From: Gordionus sp. m RMFG-2023
Lineage: Eukaryota; Nematomorpha; Gordioida; Chordodea; Parachordodidae
Length of the DNA stretch: 64,000 nucleotides
Reading direction: 5' to 3'
NCBI RefSeq assembly: GCF_954871325.1
Contig: NC_088775.1
Span: forward strand, 35,627,561-35,691,560
The position numbers were made by a program, and so were the translations under genes. The notes under the pieces are model-generated. The model saw only the letters and a list, made by a program, of their open reading frames with translations. It did no database searches and had not been told where the DNA came from. Position 1 is the stretch's first letter; every line of letters starts with the position of its first letter. Below are positions 35,065-47,930 of the stretch, piece by piece.

Positions 35065-35215
35065 CTGTGTCCTAGTTCAACCTATTCCCAAACAGCCCGC
35101 TGTTTAGTCAGCTATGTAACTTCAACTACATAGCCTAAAATAAGAGAATAAATGCCACCAAACACTTAAAACAAAGCAAAATAAGGTGCCCTAGTTCAAA
35201 AGCGGTTTAGTATCA
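35065..35215. repeat. short MITE, tgtcctag family, copy 1
   Basis: It starts ggctgtgtcctagttcaacc and ends with ggtgccctagttcaaaagcg. Its interior (tcccaaacagcccgctgttt; aaacaaagcaaaataaggtg) matches, in inverse orientation, the element at 63.7 kb. No target duplication was identified. Confidence 0.55.
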
Positions 35216-35509
35216 AATATAATTTGAACCAAGACATCACCATACCCTGCTATCATAGTTAGCACGAATTCGCGAAGAATTACGCAAAATACTCCACATT
35301 TTTATGTTCTCCGCCACAAATGTCTATTTTTATATACTTTACCGCGAATTCGCGCGAACTGTATGCAGGGTTAGTCCTGAGAAATGGTAAATGCATGGAA
35401 TAGCCTTATTAGTCACAGAGACCTACAAAACCGAACTTTTTCGACTCGATTCGCCTTGTGGCTCGATAGAAAAAATATTTTTTGCACGGCCCGTTTTGGC
35501 TCGAATATC

Positions 35510-35580
35510 TCTATTATGGAATTGAATTTTAGTATTATGGAATTGAATTTTAGTATTATGGAATTGAATTTTAATATTCA
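35510..35580. repeat. 21-bp tandem repeat, 3 copies
   Basis: The unit tattatggaattgaatttta is repeated three times with near-perfect identity. Translations on both strands show artificial repeats (SIMELNF) caused by it. Confidence 0.9.
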
Positions 35581-35639
35581 GCAATAAAATAGCTAATTTA
35601 AATGATTCATTATGAAAAATGAATAGTAAAATAATTGTC

Positions 35640-36190
35640 ACCTCCTGATCTTTGTTTTAAAACTTTTTCTATTTTTTTAAATTCTAAAAGCAAGAAATAT
35701 TGTTGATGTTTCCAAGCTCGGCTCTATTTTAAGTTACAGTGTCCCTTTTCAGAGACAAGTACTAACTTTAAACTTATTTTGGTATGTATACTATAATTAG
35801 TATACTAATTAGAGGGAGATTACAAGTCACTATGCCTCAGAAAAAAGACAGTATGTGACAAAAAATAGCTATATATTAAAAAGATATTATTTGTATAAAA
35901 TAAAGCGCTCTTCCTAAAGTATTCAAAATCCACATATGTTGATTCTTATTATAAATAAGAAAATATATATTTATATATTTCGAGAAATGATCTTTACTTT
36001 ACCTCCCCCTCTCCCTCTTGTTTTTTAGCTCTATTTTTTTGAATAATCTGTTATATATTAAAGAGATGAGCATTGTATAATATAATAATAGGAAAAATAT
36101 AATTTAATTTCCTTTTTTTATACAATTTATTATATAACATAGTGCAAACAGATCTATCCTATACTCAAACCATTTCTTTATATGCTCTTC
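35640..36190. other. AT-rich intron sequence
   Basis: Nothing was recognised. A C-rich run lies at about 36003-36018 (cctccccctctccctctt). Confidence 0.4.
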
Positions 36191-36505
36191 CTCATTAAAG
36201 TTTAGATTTTTTTGAATATACTTTACATTTTTTGGATTGTTGTTAATTATAATTTAATAATGGTAAAAAAAATAATATTTTTTGATATTCTATCCTATTC
36301 TTTCAATTTAGTTTTTAGACCACAACCTAACACCAATATTTTGTTATTAGATCCTCATTAAAGTTTAGTTTTTTTTTGATATACTTTACATTTTTGGAGG
36401 TTGTTAATTATAATTTAATAATGGTAAAAAATAATATTTTTTTAAGATCCATATATCCTATCTTAAATTTCGTTTTTAGACCACAACGTAACACTAATAT
36501 TTTGA
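36191..36505. repeat. about 160-bp direct duplication
   Basis: Two adjacent copies of a block starting cctcattaaagtttag (36191 and about 36354) run through atataatttaataatggta and tttttagaccacaacctaac. They differ by small indels and about 10% substitutions. Confidence 0.85.
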
Positions 36506-37142
36506 TTGGATTTATAAAATAGTAGCACTACGAATGTACGAATTGAATAAATGAATTGTTGGTATATTCGAAACGAGTAAAAGTTTCATATACTAATTAG
36601 AAAAGCATTATTAGATTAATATCCTATTCTTTTTTTTTGACATAAATCCTGATGTTGAAATAAAGTTATAAAATAAAAAGGTTCAACCCAGGAAGAAATT
36701 GAATATGCTTACGAATAATTTCAAATAATTTTGAACAAAAAAATAATTTCGAATAATTCCCCCGAGTAATGAAGAATATCTTTATTGATCGACGAATAAT
36801 TTTCCATCATTACTCGAATTTCTGAACCAATAATTGTATTGTTCGCATTCATTTAGAAACTACTTTAAATTTTCTTTACTAAATAAATATAGGACCTAAA
36901 AATAAAGATAAATGGGTGTAGGCCAAATTCTTTTTTGCTTACTTGTAAAATTTGAATATTAAATTTTATTATAAGTTTTTGAGCAAAATTACTAGTATGT
37001 GAAATAAAGGTGCCTTAGCTCATATCTCGTTTTGGAAAAAATGAAATCAAGCAATTTAATGTTTAAATTAGATTTTATGTGAAAGCAAATATTTCTTAAT
37101 CAAAATTCCGTGCCCCCCTTCCCCCGAGATGTATATTGACTG
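36506..37142. other. AT-rich intron sequence
   Basis: No element end, repeat or exon was recognised. Confidence 0.4.
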
Positions 37143-37445
37143 GAGTTCTGCAATGGGCGAATTTTTAACCCGCTCGGCTGCCCGTCTATGGTTTTCATTT
37201 AAAATTCACCTGCCAATATAAAAAAAATTGTTTATCCCGCTCGCTCAACATTTAAAAATTATTTTATTAATTGGTTTAACTCTTAATTTAATGGTTTTTT
37301 AAAAATAAAATCTGTATATTATGAAATGGGAAATTTTTTTAAAAATAAAATCTGTATATTATGAAATGGGAAATTTTTTTAAAATAAATATAAGTCCCAT
37401 CTACTTATTTTCAATTCACCCCCCCCCCCCCTTCCCCCCCCCTCC
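37143..37445. repeat. MITE scrap, 40-bp duplication and C tract
   Basis: The stretch 37143-37255 has GC-rich blocks (agttctgcaatgggcga, acccgctcggctgcccg, cccgctcgctcaac) of the hAT-like MITE group. At 37301-37380 a 40-bp unit (ataaaatctgtatattatga core) is present twice without a mismatch. At 37421-37445 lies a C-rich run. These may be three separate events. Confidence 0.6.
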
Positions 37446-38131
37446 CATAATATTTTTAACCTACCCTCTAATGTTTAATATGGCCTAAAAAATTATCTTG
37501 AATAAGAATGTAATGATGGCGTTGTTGAAATGAGAATCAATTAATAAGGGCCTCAATTATAATATGTCAAATTTAAATTTAAAGTCTATTAAAGTTAAAA
37601 TATTTTATATCCCTTTTAAAAAGGGAAAGAATTGAGCATTAAACGAATTAATTGAAATTTCCTATTATATTTGAATCTGTTCTTGTTCGCTTATATTTTT
37701 ATTTTATATTTTTAAAAAGAAATATTAATTTAATCACGAAAGTCTAAAATATTTTTTGATCAACTTGCTTGATAAATTTAATAAATCATCAAAAGGAAAA
37801 AATGGGTTTAAAGGTTTTTTAACTATTAGCGCTTTAACTATAAAAAAATTTTCCAAATTTGTTAAAATAAAAAATAATTCATGATACGATATATCTTAAA
37901 ATTAAATTTAGGCCTTTCGTCATAATACGAATTAACTCATTTGTAATTTTTGATAGAAATATAAGTATAAACATAATATATTCACAGGCCTATGCGTAGC
38001 CTAGCTATAGGAAATATGAGTGACCTTTTCCCAATAATTATTGTTGATGGTACAAGTAATAATGAAACACTTGAATACATATGATCATATCATAGAAAAG
38101 CAACTGATTTATATAAAAAATTACCTGATAG
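37446..38131. other. AT-rich intron sequence
   Basis: Nothing was recognised. Confidence 0.4.
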
Positions 38132-38779
38132 AAATGTTGTATTCCATATCAAATCAACTGAAGATTCAACCCGACCCCCTTCGGTTTTTTTAAAAATTTG
38201 CATGTTGGTACTATATTCACTAACTTATAAAAATGTAAAATTTTACTTTTAAAATCCTCTTACTTCATGATATATGGCCATCTTTAGAAAGGCGGAAATT
38301 CCAAAATACACCTTATTTAATTTTAAATATCTCAAAAAGTAATTTAGCTAAATACCTGATTTTAATTTTATTAAATAGCTCTTTAATATGACATAAAATT
38401 TATTTTACTGGAAAAAAGTCTATTACCAAAAACCGGAAATGGCTATAAAATAAAAATTGCTCTTTTTTATACTTCTTAATATTTGTACAAAATCCTAGAT
38501 TGGGACGAGTACTGGGCCAAAAGTTATTACACTTTAAATATAAGTAGTATGGCTTAAATCCTATTATACCAAATATAGAGTAATTATTTTTTTAAAAAAG
38601 TGGGCAATATATGTGAATAATAGCATTAAAACTAAAATCCTAAAAAATCTGATTATTTTGCATTTATTAAATGTTAAAAAACTCAAAACAACATTTACCA
38701 AATTGTATTGTATTATTTTAAATATAACGCATAAAACCAAGTAGAATAATTCCGAATGACGTTGCAAATAAAGTAATAG

Positions 38780-40085
38780 AATTTTATAATTCTGGTGAAA
38801 ACAGCAGACTTATGCCAGGTATGAATAATTTTATATCAATGAAAGCTAATGAAAAAAAAAACCAAGTGCAAAAGAGATTAGTTTTATGTAATATAAAAGA
38901 ATTATTTACCAATTTTAAAGAAATAAACAGTAATATAAAGATAGGTTTTAGCAAGTTTGCTATCATGAGACCAAAAAACTGTATTTTAGCAGGCGGGTCT
39001 GGAACGCATACAATGTGCATCTGCACATTTCATCAAAATTTTAAGTTAATTATAATTGGTGGTAAATTAGATAAGTTAACTGCAAACCAGCATAACTTTC
39101 CATTTCCTCCCTTAAAGATTATAAACACTACATTGCACAAAGTCTATGCAATCCAGCCCAGCCTTGCTGTTACTTAAGGAAATGCCAAATGTGTCCCGGC
39201 ACTTTGGAACTTAAAGAAAGGCTACACTTATTGTTTGATAATGCCATAGATTATATAACATTTAAACAATGGTTGGCAGCTGACCGTAGTACACTCGAAA
39301 CTTTTACAAAGTCCGCCAAGGAATTTGTGGAGTATTTGATTTAGGAATTAAATATTTCAATTCCTCATTGCTATATTTATTCGAAACAATCTTCATTTTT
39401 TAAGTCATTAAAATCGAATTTGAAGGATGGGGAATATCTTATAATATCCGATTTTGCAGAGAACTACGCTTTTGTAGTTCAAGATCACGCTCAAGGTTTC
39501 CATTGGACTAATAATCAAGCAGCACTTCATCCATTTATGATTTATTACCGCGAAGGCGATATCATCAAACATTTAAGTTACGTGATTATATCAGATTGTC
39601 TCAAACACAATACTCGTTCCTTTCATTTATTTCAAATAAAATTAATTCTATTCTTGAAAGAAAGATTTGATAAGATTTCAATAATATTTTATTTTTCTGA
39701 TGGAGCTGTTTCAGTATAAAAACAAAAATAAACTTTGTAAACCTCTACAACCATTATAATGATTTTGGGATCAAGGCAGAATGGCATTTTTTTGCAACTG
39801 CACATGGCAAAACTCCTTGCTTGCGATAGTTTAGGGGGAATTACTAGGTTGGCGGCTAGAGCAAGCCTGCAAGTCCTCATGAAAATCATATAATAACTCC
39901 TATTGACTTATATAATTATGCGAGAATCAATATCCCGGGAATTAATTATATATTTGTGAGCAACGTAGAATATTTAAGAATGGAAATCAATCTTGAAAAT
40001 AGATTTTTAATGGCCAAATGAATTCCCGGAACACAAAAATATCATTCATTTATTCCAATGGAAGGAAAAATGAAAGTCAAATTTT
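38780..40085 (+). pseudogene. transposase of element B
   Basis: This is the best copy of the family. From about 38812 it reads MPGMNNFISMKANEKKNQVQ then KRLVLCNIKELFTNF, IGFSKFAIMRPKNCILAGGS and GTHTMCICTFHQNFKLI. Next comes FKQWLAADRSTLETFTKSAK, then ISDFAENYAFVVQDHAQGFH, HPFMIYYREGDIIKHLSYVI, ISDCLKH, IFYFSDGA and FGIKAEWHFFATAHGKTPC. It ends ITPIDLYNYARINIPGINYI and a basic tail. Conserved Asp, Cys and His blocks suggest a DDE transposase with a Cys-rich N-terminal region. A few stops and frame changes (near 39177, 39342, 39717 and 39830) interrupt it, so this copy is inactive but not very old. Confidence 0.75.
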
Positions 40086-40257
40086 ATTCTAATTCATTAG
40101 ATTACTTAATGTATGATATTATTTAATTAATATGTTTATTAGAATATTAATTTCCCATTAGCTAAATAAAGTTATAAAATTTTTACAATTATTTTCCTCA
40201 AAAATAAAATAGCTAAACTTATGTGCTAAAAATGACACAATGTCTACTAGTGATCTG

Positions 40258-40345
40258 CATAGGATCTAATTTTTCTAACACGGCCATAAAGATTTATAAA
40301 AAAATATATCCGGCCCGATCCCAAACGAATTTTCTTTTTATTTAT
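40258..40345. mobile_element. GC-rich MITE fragment in element B
   Basis: It starts AGTGATCTGCATAGG, then taacacggccataaag and tccggcccgatcccaaacga. Only one end is present. Confidence 0.5.
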
Positions 40346-40972
40346 TTTGTAAATTACTATACATTTGTAATATAGGATTTAAGCCATACTACTTATATTT
40401 AAAGTAATAACTTTTGCCGTCCCAACTTTTTGCCCAGTACTCGTCCCAATCTAGGATTTTGTACAAATATTAAGAAGTATAATGTCTATCTGTAAAAAAA
40501 ACATAAAAGAAAAAAACGAGCAATTTTTATTTTATAGCCATTTCCGGTTTTCTATATCCGGTTTTTGGTAATAGACTTTTTTTCAATAAAATAAATTTTA
40601 TGTCATATTCTAAAGCTATTTAATAAAATTAAATATAGTGTATTTTGGAATTTCCGCCTTTCTAAAGATGGCCATATTTCATGAAGTAAGGCGATTTGAA
40701 AAGTAAAATTTTACATTTTTATTAGTTAGTGTATATACTACCAACATAAATTTTTAAAAAAATCGAAGGGGGTCGGGTTGAGAATCGACTTTTTTTGGTT
40801 GATTTAATATAGAATACAACAAATACATAATTGTTATTAAAATATACAGAAGTTAAAATAGATTAATTCGAGCATTTCCTTTACATTTATAATAAATTAC
40901 CTCCAAACTATTTGAAGTACGGAATGAATGATGTGATATTTAATTTATTAAATTTTTAACTTTGTTAAATGG

Positions 40973-41090
40973 CTCTATTTTAAAAACGGCTAATCCAATA
41001 TTTTAGCCAAAAAATATTAGGCAAGCTGGTGATTTCACTTATAGATGGCAGAAAATTTTAGACATTTAAATCTCGAGGCTTGTCAGTGAG
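40973..41090. repeat. fold-back MITE copy 2 (half)
   Basis: Reads gttaaatggctctattttaa, then aacggctaatccaatatttt and agccaaaaaatatta, matching the left arm and loop of the copy at 52.4 kb. The right arm is missing. Confidence 0.6.
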
Positions 41091-41907
41091 TATAATGACA
41101 AGGTGAAAGCAATATAATATTTTTAATATTATTATTATTATAACAGTATTTCTCTAAGCAGTTGTGTCTAAATTTTTTTAGAAGTAATTTTGGTTTTACA
41201 CTTTTTGTGAATGAATTTCAATTATAGCCATTATTTTTAAAAATATTTAACTTGTAGTTCTCACAAATTGAGCGTTTGTGTTTTGCCGTATCTTTTCAAA
41301 AAACGTAACATACCCCTTTTCTAAATTGAGATTGCCTTTTTGTTAGTAATCGTCGATTCAAAATTCTAACTAAGTTATTAAAAACAGAATAATTTTTTTT
41401 AAATATTCTAGTATGTCTTTTTATCTCACCAATTTCTAAATATCCCATTTTAAAGGATAACTCAGTTATTTTACATTTTATATAATATTTCAAAAATGAA
41501 TAAATAAAAAAGTATTAAAGAAGTGGCATTTTTTAAATAATGCTAACGGATTCGACCAAATTGCACGATAACATTCTAAATGCATTATTTGCGTTTACAG
41601 CGCAGCTTAGCGAATCGCCAATCTAGGACTGGAATACATTTTCAGTATAGTTGGATATGTAAATTCAACTCAAACTACAAGTGGGTGCTGAAGAAAATCC
41701 GATAGGAATTTAGAATTAAAGGCTAAAATTATAGTTGTTTGCGAGAACTAAGGTTTATCCGTTTTTTTCGCAGGCTGACACGGATAAAAATATAGTGATT
41801 ACTCAACTATAATTTTTTAACAATTAAGCTGATTTTTCAAATTTTAAAAATGCGTCCAATCAATAAATTCTTCAAAGTTTAAAAAATAACATTGCCGGAA
41901 AAAACAC

Positions 41908-42085
41908 ATTTAAACGGCTCGATTTCGCCTTTTAAATTAAGATTTTAGCCAAAATAATATTTCGCCAGAAAACTCGAGTAGATGCCCACACCTCTCTGTC
42001 AACTATGAGCAAAATCCCCAGGCTTGCATAATATTTTTTGGATAAATATTCGGGTAGCCATTTTTAAAAATCGAGTCGTTTAGCA
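41908..42085. repeat. fold-back MITE copy 3
   Basis: Left arm atttaaacggctcgatttcg; loop with tgagcaaaatccccaggctt; right arm tttttaaaaatcgagtcgtt. Imperfect palindrome of about 180 bp, related to copies at 7.0, 52.4 and 60.4 kb. Confidence 0.7.
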
Positions 42086-44796
42086 ATACTAAACACATTC
42101 ACTCTAACAGATAAAATATCAGAACAGGTGGACCCAAACTTTCATTTCATCATAATAATTATTAATATTTAGCATAACTATTTAATTAAATATAAGTTAC
42201 ATTTTATTTTTATTTTACTTTTCTATAATATATAAGTATGTATATAATTACAATTAGTAGATAACTTTGGATGGCAGGCTGGCTTGCTGGATAATAATCT
42301 GGGTTGGGCAATGGACTTTATGTGTCGGCATTTTTATCTTTGCATTTAAATCAATTTTAAATATTCTTATTATTGTATAGTTATTTATTATTATTACACC
42401 AAAACCATATAAATTATGGGAAATAAGAAGGCAAGGCAACACAAATTTCGCCTTTTCACATTATTAATCGATAAAAGCAAAGCATTTAAAGTGATATTTT
42501 TAAATATGACACATCACGTTTCTCTATCCAATAATTGAATAAAAAAAATGATTTTCAAAAAAAACATCATGAAACTATTATAATTTATAAATAATATTTT
42601 ATTTATTTTTGCATAATTGTTATGGCGAATAAAAATAAAGTATGAATTAAAATATATTCTGCACATAGGCGTAGCCAAGGAGGGGGCTTCAGGATGTATA
42701 TCTCCTTACTCTCTTCGGAAATATTTGCTCGTTTTTGTAAATATGACTTTTTGCTAATAAAATATTTTCCTCATACACTTTGGTCGAAGTTCATTTTTTT
42801 AAAAATAAATTGTATAGAACGAATTATAATTTATTTTCAAAATTTATAGATGAGGTGGGGATGCAGAAATTTATTTGGAAGGGGACGTGCTGAATTTCTC
42901 ATCGCAGTCACAGGCATGTGTTCCAGAGTGTACCGCGAATATTTGTAAGAATCTTGTACTACATTGAAATCTTTTTGACATTTTTAAGAAGATAACTTAT
43001 ATCTGTATGAAGATACTTTATTTTCAAAAGAGTCTGATTTAATTTTCATATCCGTGATAAAAGAAACAGATACAAATACTTTTTTTTTGATATATTTGCT
43101 AAAAAATTTAATATTCACTTTAAAAAAATTATTTTTTTTTCCGTTTATTCTTCCATTATTTTTATTTCTCCCCAATTTATATATTTTAAAATGAATATTC
43201 ATTACTCTTATATTTTGATACACCATGTATGCAAATTAGATATCAATTTAATTTCTAATGATCATATTATTTATAGGGTGGAATACAAGATATTTATATT
43301 GCATTCTACCATTTTGGATTGCATTTTCTGGGTTTTAAAAAAGTAATTTTTGAGGGGATTTCGATCTGTTGATCGTATTTTTATAAAAAATTCTTTAATA
43401 AAATCTATTTTGGTTTTTAATTATGTTTATATAAATGACCTATCGTTTTAATATTTTAGTATGAGCCTCAAAATATCATGTGCTTATTAGTATTTCTCTA
43501 TGTATTCCTGTTAGTTGATTTATAAGCTCTCCATTCCCAGTCTAATTGTTGGTTCACTTATAATTCCTTTGTTGTAGTTATGTGGGAAAGCATCATATTA
43601 ATTTTCTATGAACCACGGGTTAAAAAGTTTATCATTGACTTTATAGTTTATTGTGTGGAAGAAATAGATAAATTTTTTCTTAAAAAAATATCTTGCATCT
43701 AATGTATATTCTTTTTGATAAAATGTTTTCGATATTTTTAATAACTTGAGTCTGTATTTATGTTATTTTTATAAAAAAAAATTTCTAATCCTTTTTTTTA
43801 AATAGCAGTTCAACTTTGTTATTTTAGCAATTTTTGCATATTAAATTATTTTATTTGCAAATAAATTGAATAATAATATGGAAAATTTCTAACAAACCCC
43901 CACAACACTGCAGTATAAACTCTAAATATTTGTTTTAAGATCCGAATGATGTTTGGCATTAAGCATTTCAAAAATTTATTATAATTAGGGTATTTTTGTT
44001 CAACCCAACTATCACACATTGCAAACCCATTTTTCCCCGAACTTATTTATAAAGTCGAAAAAAAGTTATAAATGCCTTGATCTCTCTAAAAAATGAAACT
44101 AGATAAATAAAATAATATATATAGTGCATTAATTAGTTATATAATAGTAAACACAATTATGAGTATTCAGACTCTATAAATTTAAATTATTATCTTTTTT
44201 TGGTAAATGTTCTCTTAGAATAAATTCGTTATCTCCTGTAAATAAATTTTATTATAAATTACAATTGAGTTTTTAAGATATGATATGATCTGGCCTCGGT
44301 TTAATTACATGAAATGGCATGCGCAATGGTATATTTCAACTATCCTTGGACTTAACAAAGTAGTGAGTAAAATCTGCCACCTCACCAAGTCATCTTGAGC
44401 TAGAGATTATCAAATCTAAAATTTAAAAAAAAATTTGATAGAACAAAAAGATCTGTTTTTTAAAAAAAAATTTTGTTGTTTAGAAAAATGATTGTATTAT
44501 ATTGTTTGTGAATTTAAGGATACTTGGGAATAGTAATGATTGTTCATTCATTCTGTGAGTGTGAGGTCTTTTTCTTTTCTAATAAGGAGTAGATAATAAG
44601 GATATTTATTTACAAAGGAAAGTTGCATTATAAATAAATATATTGACCCGTGTTACTTAGTAAACGTAAAAAGTAAAAAAAATATAATCAGATTTGGACT
44701 TTAGTTTTACTTGAGTTTATATTATTTCTTTTTTATTATATACTGGGAAAAATTTTGACTCTTAAATATTCTTGAATCGTTTAGTTTTTCCCTGAT
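42086..44796. other. AT-rich intron sequence with a hAT-like end
   Basis: At about 42664 lies cataggcgtagccaaggagg, the kind of terminus (CAnAGGCGTAGCCAAGG) common in hAT elements. The matching right end was not found, although ggggatgcagaaatt and gggacgtgct near 42856-42890 may belong to it. Otherwise nothing was recognised. Confidence 0.4.
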
Positions 44797-44912
44797 ATTT
44801 TATTTTGAAATATATTTTATTTTGAAATATATTTTATTTTGAAATATATTTTATTTTGAAACATATTTTATTTTGAAATATATTTTATTTTGAAATATAT
44901 TTTATTTCAATT
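44797..44912. repeat. 18-bp tandem repeat, about 6 copies
   Basis: The unit attttattttgaaatata is repeated about six times with one substitution (aaacatatt in one copy). Confidence 0.95.
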
Positions 44913-45164
44913 TTTTGAAGTTTATACTTAAATAACTAATACACATTCCATATGTTATAATGGCAGTGGCAAGCAAGCACACACATGTATAAAAAAAATT
45001 ATTTAAAAAAAATAGTAAAAGTATTAGTTTTATATTAGGTTTTATCATTATTATGTTTTAAATTATTATGCATTTGAAATATTTTTTAAGGTTGTATCCA
45101 GGATTATTTTTTTAAATGCAATAAAATCCATTTAAAAAAATATATATTATGTGATTGAATCACC

Positions 45165-45320
45165 CGGTTGCCTCCGATCTACTATAAATCAGCCCCTCCC
45201 CCACCAGGACGGAACCACGAATTTGGATTCAGAAAAAAAACATGGTCCTTGCTGAATTCGAACCCATAACTATCGGATTGGCGATCCACGCACCAATCGA
45301 TTATGCCACAGAAGCTTTCC
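45165..45320 (-). repeat. tRNA-derived SINE
   Basis: On the minus strand from about 45318 the sequence reads GCTTCTGTGGCATAATCGAT, then TGGTGCGTGGATCGCCAATC and CGATAGTTATGGGTTCGAAT. The A box (TGGCATAATCGATTGG) and B box (GGTTCGAATTC) of an RNA polymerase III promoter are correctly spaced. An anticodon-like loop TCGCCAA can be drawn. The 3' side of the acceptor stem does not pair and a body of about 80 bp with a T8 run follows, so this is a SINE and not a working tRNA gene. It ends near 45165 (acaaccggg...). Confidence 0.65.
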
Positions 45321-45491
45321 CGATCCGAACAAAAAATAAATAAAACACCGATTAGTTCAACACTGCCTTTGGTAGTAACTAACAATAACCGATTTTGGTA
45401 AGGGGAAAGAGGTTATGGGCCTTTTCTTTTTTTACCATAAATTTTACATAATATTTTTAGTTACTTCCTCGAACTTTGGCCTATTATATTT

Positions 45492-45887
45492 TTAAGGTTT
45501 GCAAATGGTAAAATTTTTCGGTCTGGCCCAGTTAAAATTTTGTTTTGCCCGACTCTGTCTGATTCCAATTTTTATTATGGCTACTCGGCCCAGTCCGGGT
45601 TTTTAAAATCCAGGAATATATCTTATGGGGAAAACCCAATAATGGTGAGAGTGTCGGTTTTATGAATTTTTTATTAAAGCAATAAAACATAAAAAGTCAT
45701 GGTAATTTAATCAATAAAATATATTTTAACAAAATTATTAAGCTTTAAAATAATTTTATTTTTATTCTTTTTAAACACGCCAGGCATATCTACTTTTTGC
45801 CTGTCCTTTAATTTTTTGCCCGGCTTAAGTAAAAAAATTCAGACTTTACCCGGTCCATGGATCGGGCTGGGCATCGCAGATCTCTAA
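45492..45887. mobile_element. GC-rich hAT-like MITE
   Basis: Left end AGGTTTGCAAATGG, right end (inverted) AGAGATCTGCGATGCCCAG. Internal blocks are cggtctggcccagtt, cggcccagtccgggt and cccggtccatggatcgggct. About 395 bp. No clear duplication. Confidence 0.6.
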
Positions 45888-47930
45888 TTTTTAATTACTA
45901 TTTAAAAAATTATTAATTTGTTGGGGAGACCAGAGATTGTTGGGACACCTTTCTTTCAAACTAAATAAATTCAATATAAAATATCTTCTGAATCCTAAAA
46001 ATATAGGTTATCTGAAATAGTTAATATATATTTTTTATAAAAATTATATATTTTGAGAAAATTGTCTGAAAGAAATTTTTTGGCAAAAAGATGATAAATT
46101 ATAAAAACAATATTAAAAATTGCCCAAAACACATCGCCTCAAATTTGGCGGAAATGGTTATCTCAATAAATTATTGTAAATGCCCATTTTTTCATAACGC
46201 CGATTAGACAAAGGTGTAGTAGATTGCAAAAATTTGAGTTTAACTATTCGGTATATTTTTTTTGGTGGAAAGATTCAAGAGAATTTAATAGAAATGATAG
46301 ATTAAGAAAGTACTTATGCGGAACTCCAAGTTAAATTTTAAATTTAAAAATAATTCATATAATATTAATAAGCCAGACCTATGATGATGCAAATGTCATG
46401 TTTGTTTGAAATGGAGAAGTTACATATCTTGATCAAAAAAAATTAGTAAAAAGGTACCCCATATACATTGCTTCAAACAAAAGTAGCATTTTGTTAATAA
46501 TTGTCATATAAAGATTATTATAATTTTCAATTTTTTCAATTTACTAAACGCATAGTCAATTTGTTTTAGGCGTTTTAATTGCCCTGTAAATATAGGTCAT
46601 ACCAGCGTCTACATGAATGGGGGGGGGAGGGTAGGAACAGGGAGGTAGGCTAGGGGTAGGATAAATTTATTGCAGGGTTATATATTAAATTTTATTGCTG
46701 TAAAAATTAATACTCTTATTATAGACCTTATAATACCATGATATTGCTAAACATCGACCAAATCTATATTTTGCATACAATCATAGACATTATTTTCCAA
46801 ATTTGATAATTTTCTGCTATCCTTTAAATGTAATTTAAAAGGGTTAGACATCCTATCAGTAAACTCATATTCATGCCAATCAATATATTATAATAATGCA
46901 TTCATTGAAAATGAGGGGGTTTTTAATTGAATTTATGTTCTAAAAATTAACTCTTTTAGATTCACAATATTTTACTAGTTGGTAGTAGGGCATTAATAAT
47001 TTGAGTTATTCTTTTTAAAATTTATGAAAGGAGTACCATTATAATTATAAAGGTGTAATTAATAATGTGAAAATATCGCTGCCGAAGATGCCTAAAAAAT
47101 TTTAGGTGGGTAGGTATAGATTTTTGAGGAGGGTTGCATTCACTGAATACCATTAGATGCTGAGCCATACACTTAAGAGACTTTTATACAAGAGATGGAC
47201 TGGTCATTTGGAAATATTATAAGTCATTGATGTTTGAGAATATTAATGTAATATTTTCACTAAGGATTAAGTTCGGCCATTGGTCATTTGTGTCAATTAA
47301 CAATATCTTCAATCTAAATACCAATTTAGTGGATGCTAAAAATTTCTCTAAATATACATTTAATATATTAAAAAATTGTGAAAACGTTAAGGATTAATTA
47401 TTAAAATATAATCCTTTTTTATGATCTTATGTGTGGTGCTACGTATTATTTTTTTTTGCTTGAAAAATCGACATCATTTTTTTTTAAATAATCATATATA
47501 TTTTTTTGACATCTAAAGTTTTGATTACTCTGTTAACTTTTGAGAGATTAGTCAATATTTTTCAGATTCACAAACTTTATTGGGTTTTTTTCAAAATCCG
47601 GCTAGGGGTGAGGATTTAAGTATAAAGCCTATGATGTTAATTTAATTGAATAAAAGAAGTTATCAACTTCTTTTATTTATCCCCCCTCTTTGGAGTTAGA
47701 ATACCCATTGTTAAATAATTATGAATACATCTTCACTTATCGTTTTCATAAAATTTACCTTCCAATTAAAATATCCTATATAACTATATAGACTAACCAA
47801 TTCAAGTTATAGGATTACGTCGTAGGTCATGCTTTTTGATACATCTTTTTGGGACTAATAAACGGGTGAAAATAATACTATCTCATTTATATGAATATTT
47901 TATTTCTTTTTCTATTTTTGTTTTAAAAAA
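45888..47930. other. AT-rich intron sequence
   Basis: Contains ttggggagaccagagattgt at 45921, which resembles one terminus of the TA-flanked MITE at 11.6 kb, and a G-rich run at 46619-46640. A perfect 13-bp inverted repeat (aataaaagaagtt, 3-base loop) lies at 47649-47677. No exon was seen. Confidence 0.4.

Larger units (their letters stand above)
38136..40820 (+). mobile_element. TIR transposon B (SDGA/HGKGPCD family)
   Basis: A 2685-bp element with inverted repeats of about 440 bp: GTTGTATTCCATATCAAATC at the left and its inverse ending GAATACAAC at 40820. Both arms contain aaatcctagattgggacgag and the aaagatggccatat block. It is flanked by an exact AAAT on each side (38132-38135; 40821-40824), so the target duplication is 4 bp. 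One plus-strand transposase gene lies between the arms. A GC-rich MITE fragment (about 40258-40345) is inserted before the right arm. It sits in the perlecan-like intron. Superfamily is not certain; a 4-bp duplication would fit Sola-type elements. Confidence 0.85.

Noticed and set aside
35384-35641. SIMELNF and FHNTKIQ repeat proteins on both strands
   Set aside because: By-products of the 21-bp tandem repeat.
44797-44912. A possible CRISPR-like or regularly spaced repeat
   Set aside because: The repeats are directly adjacent without spacers, and the genome is eukaryotic.
47649-47677. A histone-type 3' stem-loop, considered because of LSM11
   Set aside because: The stem sequence does not resemble the conserved GGCTCTTTTCAGAGCC element, and no histone gene is nearby.
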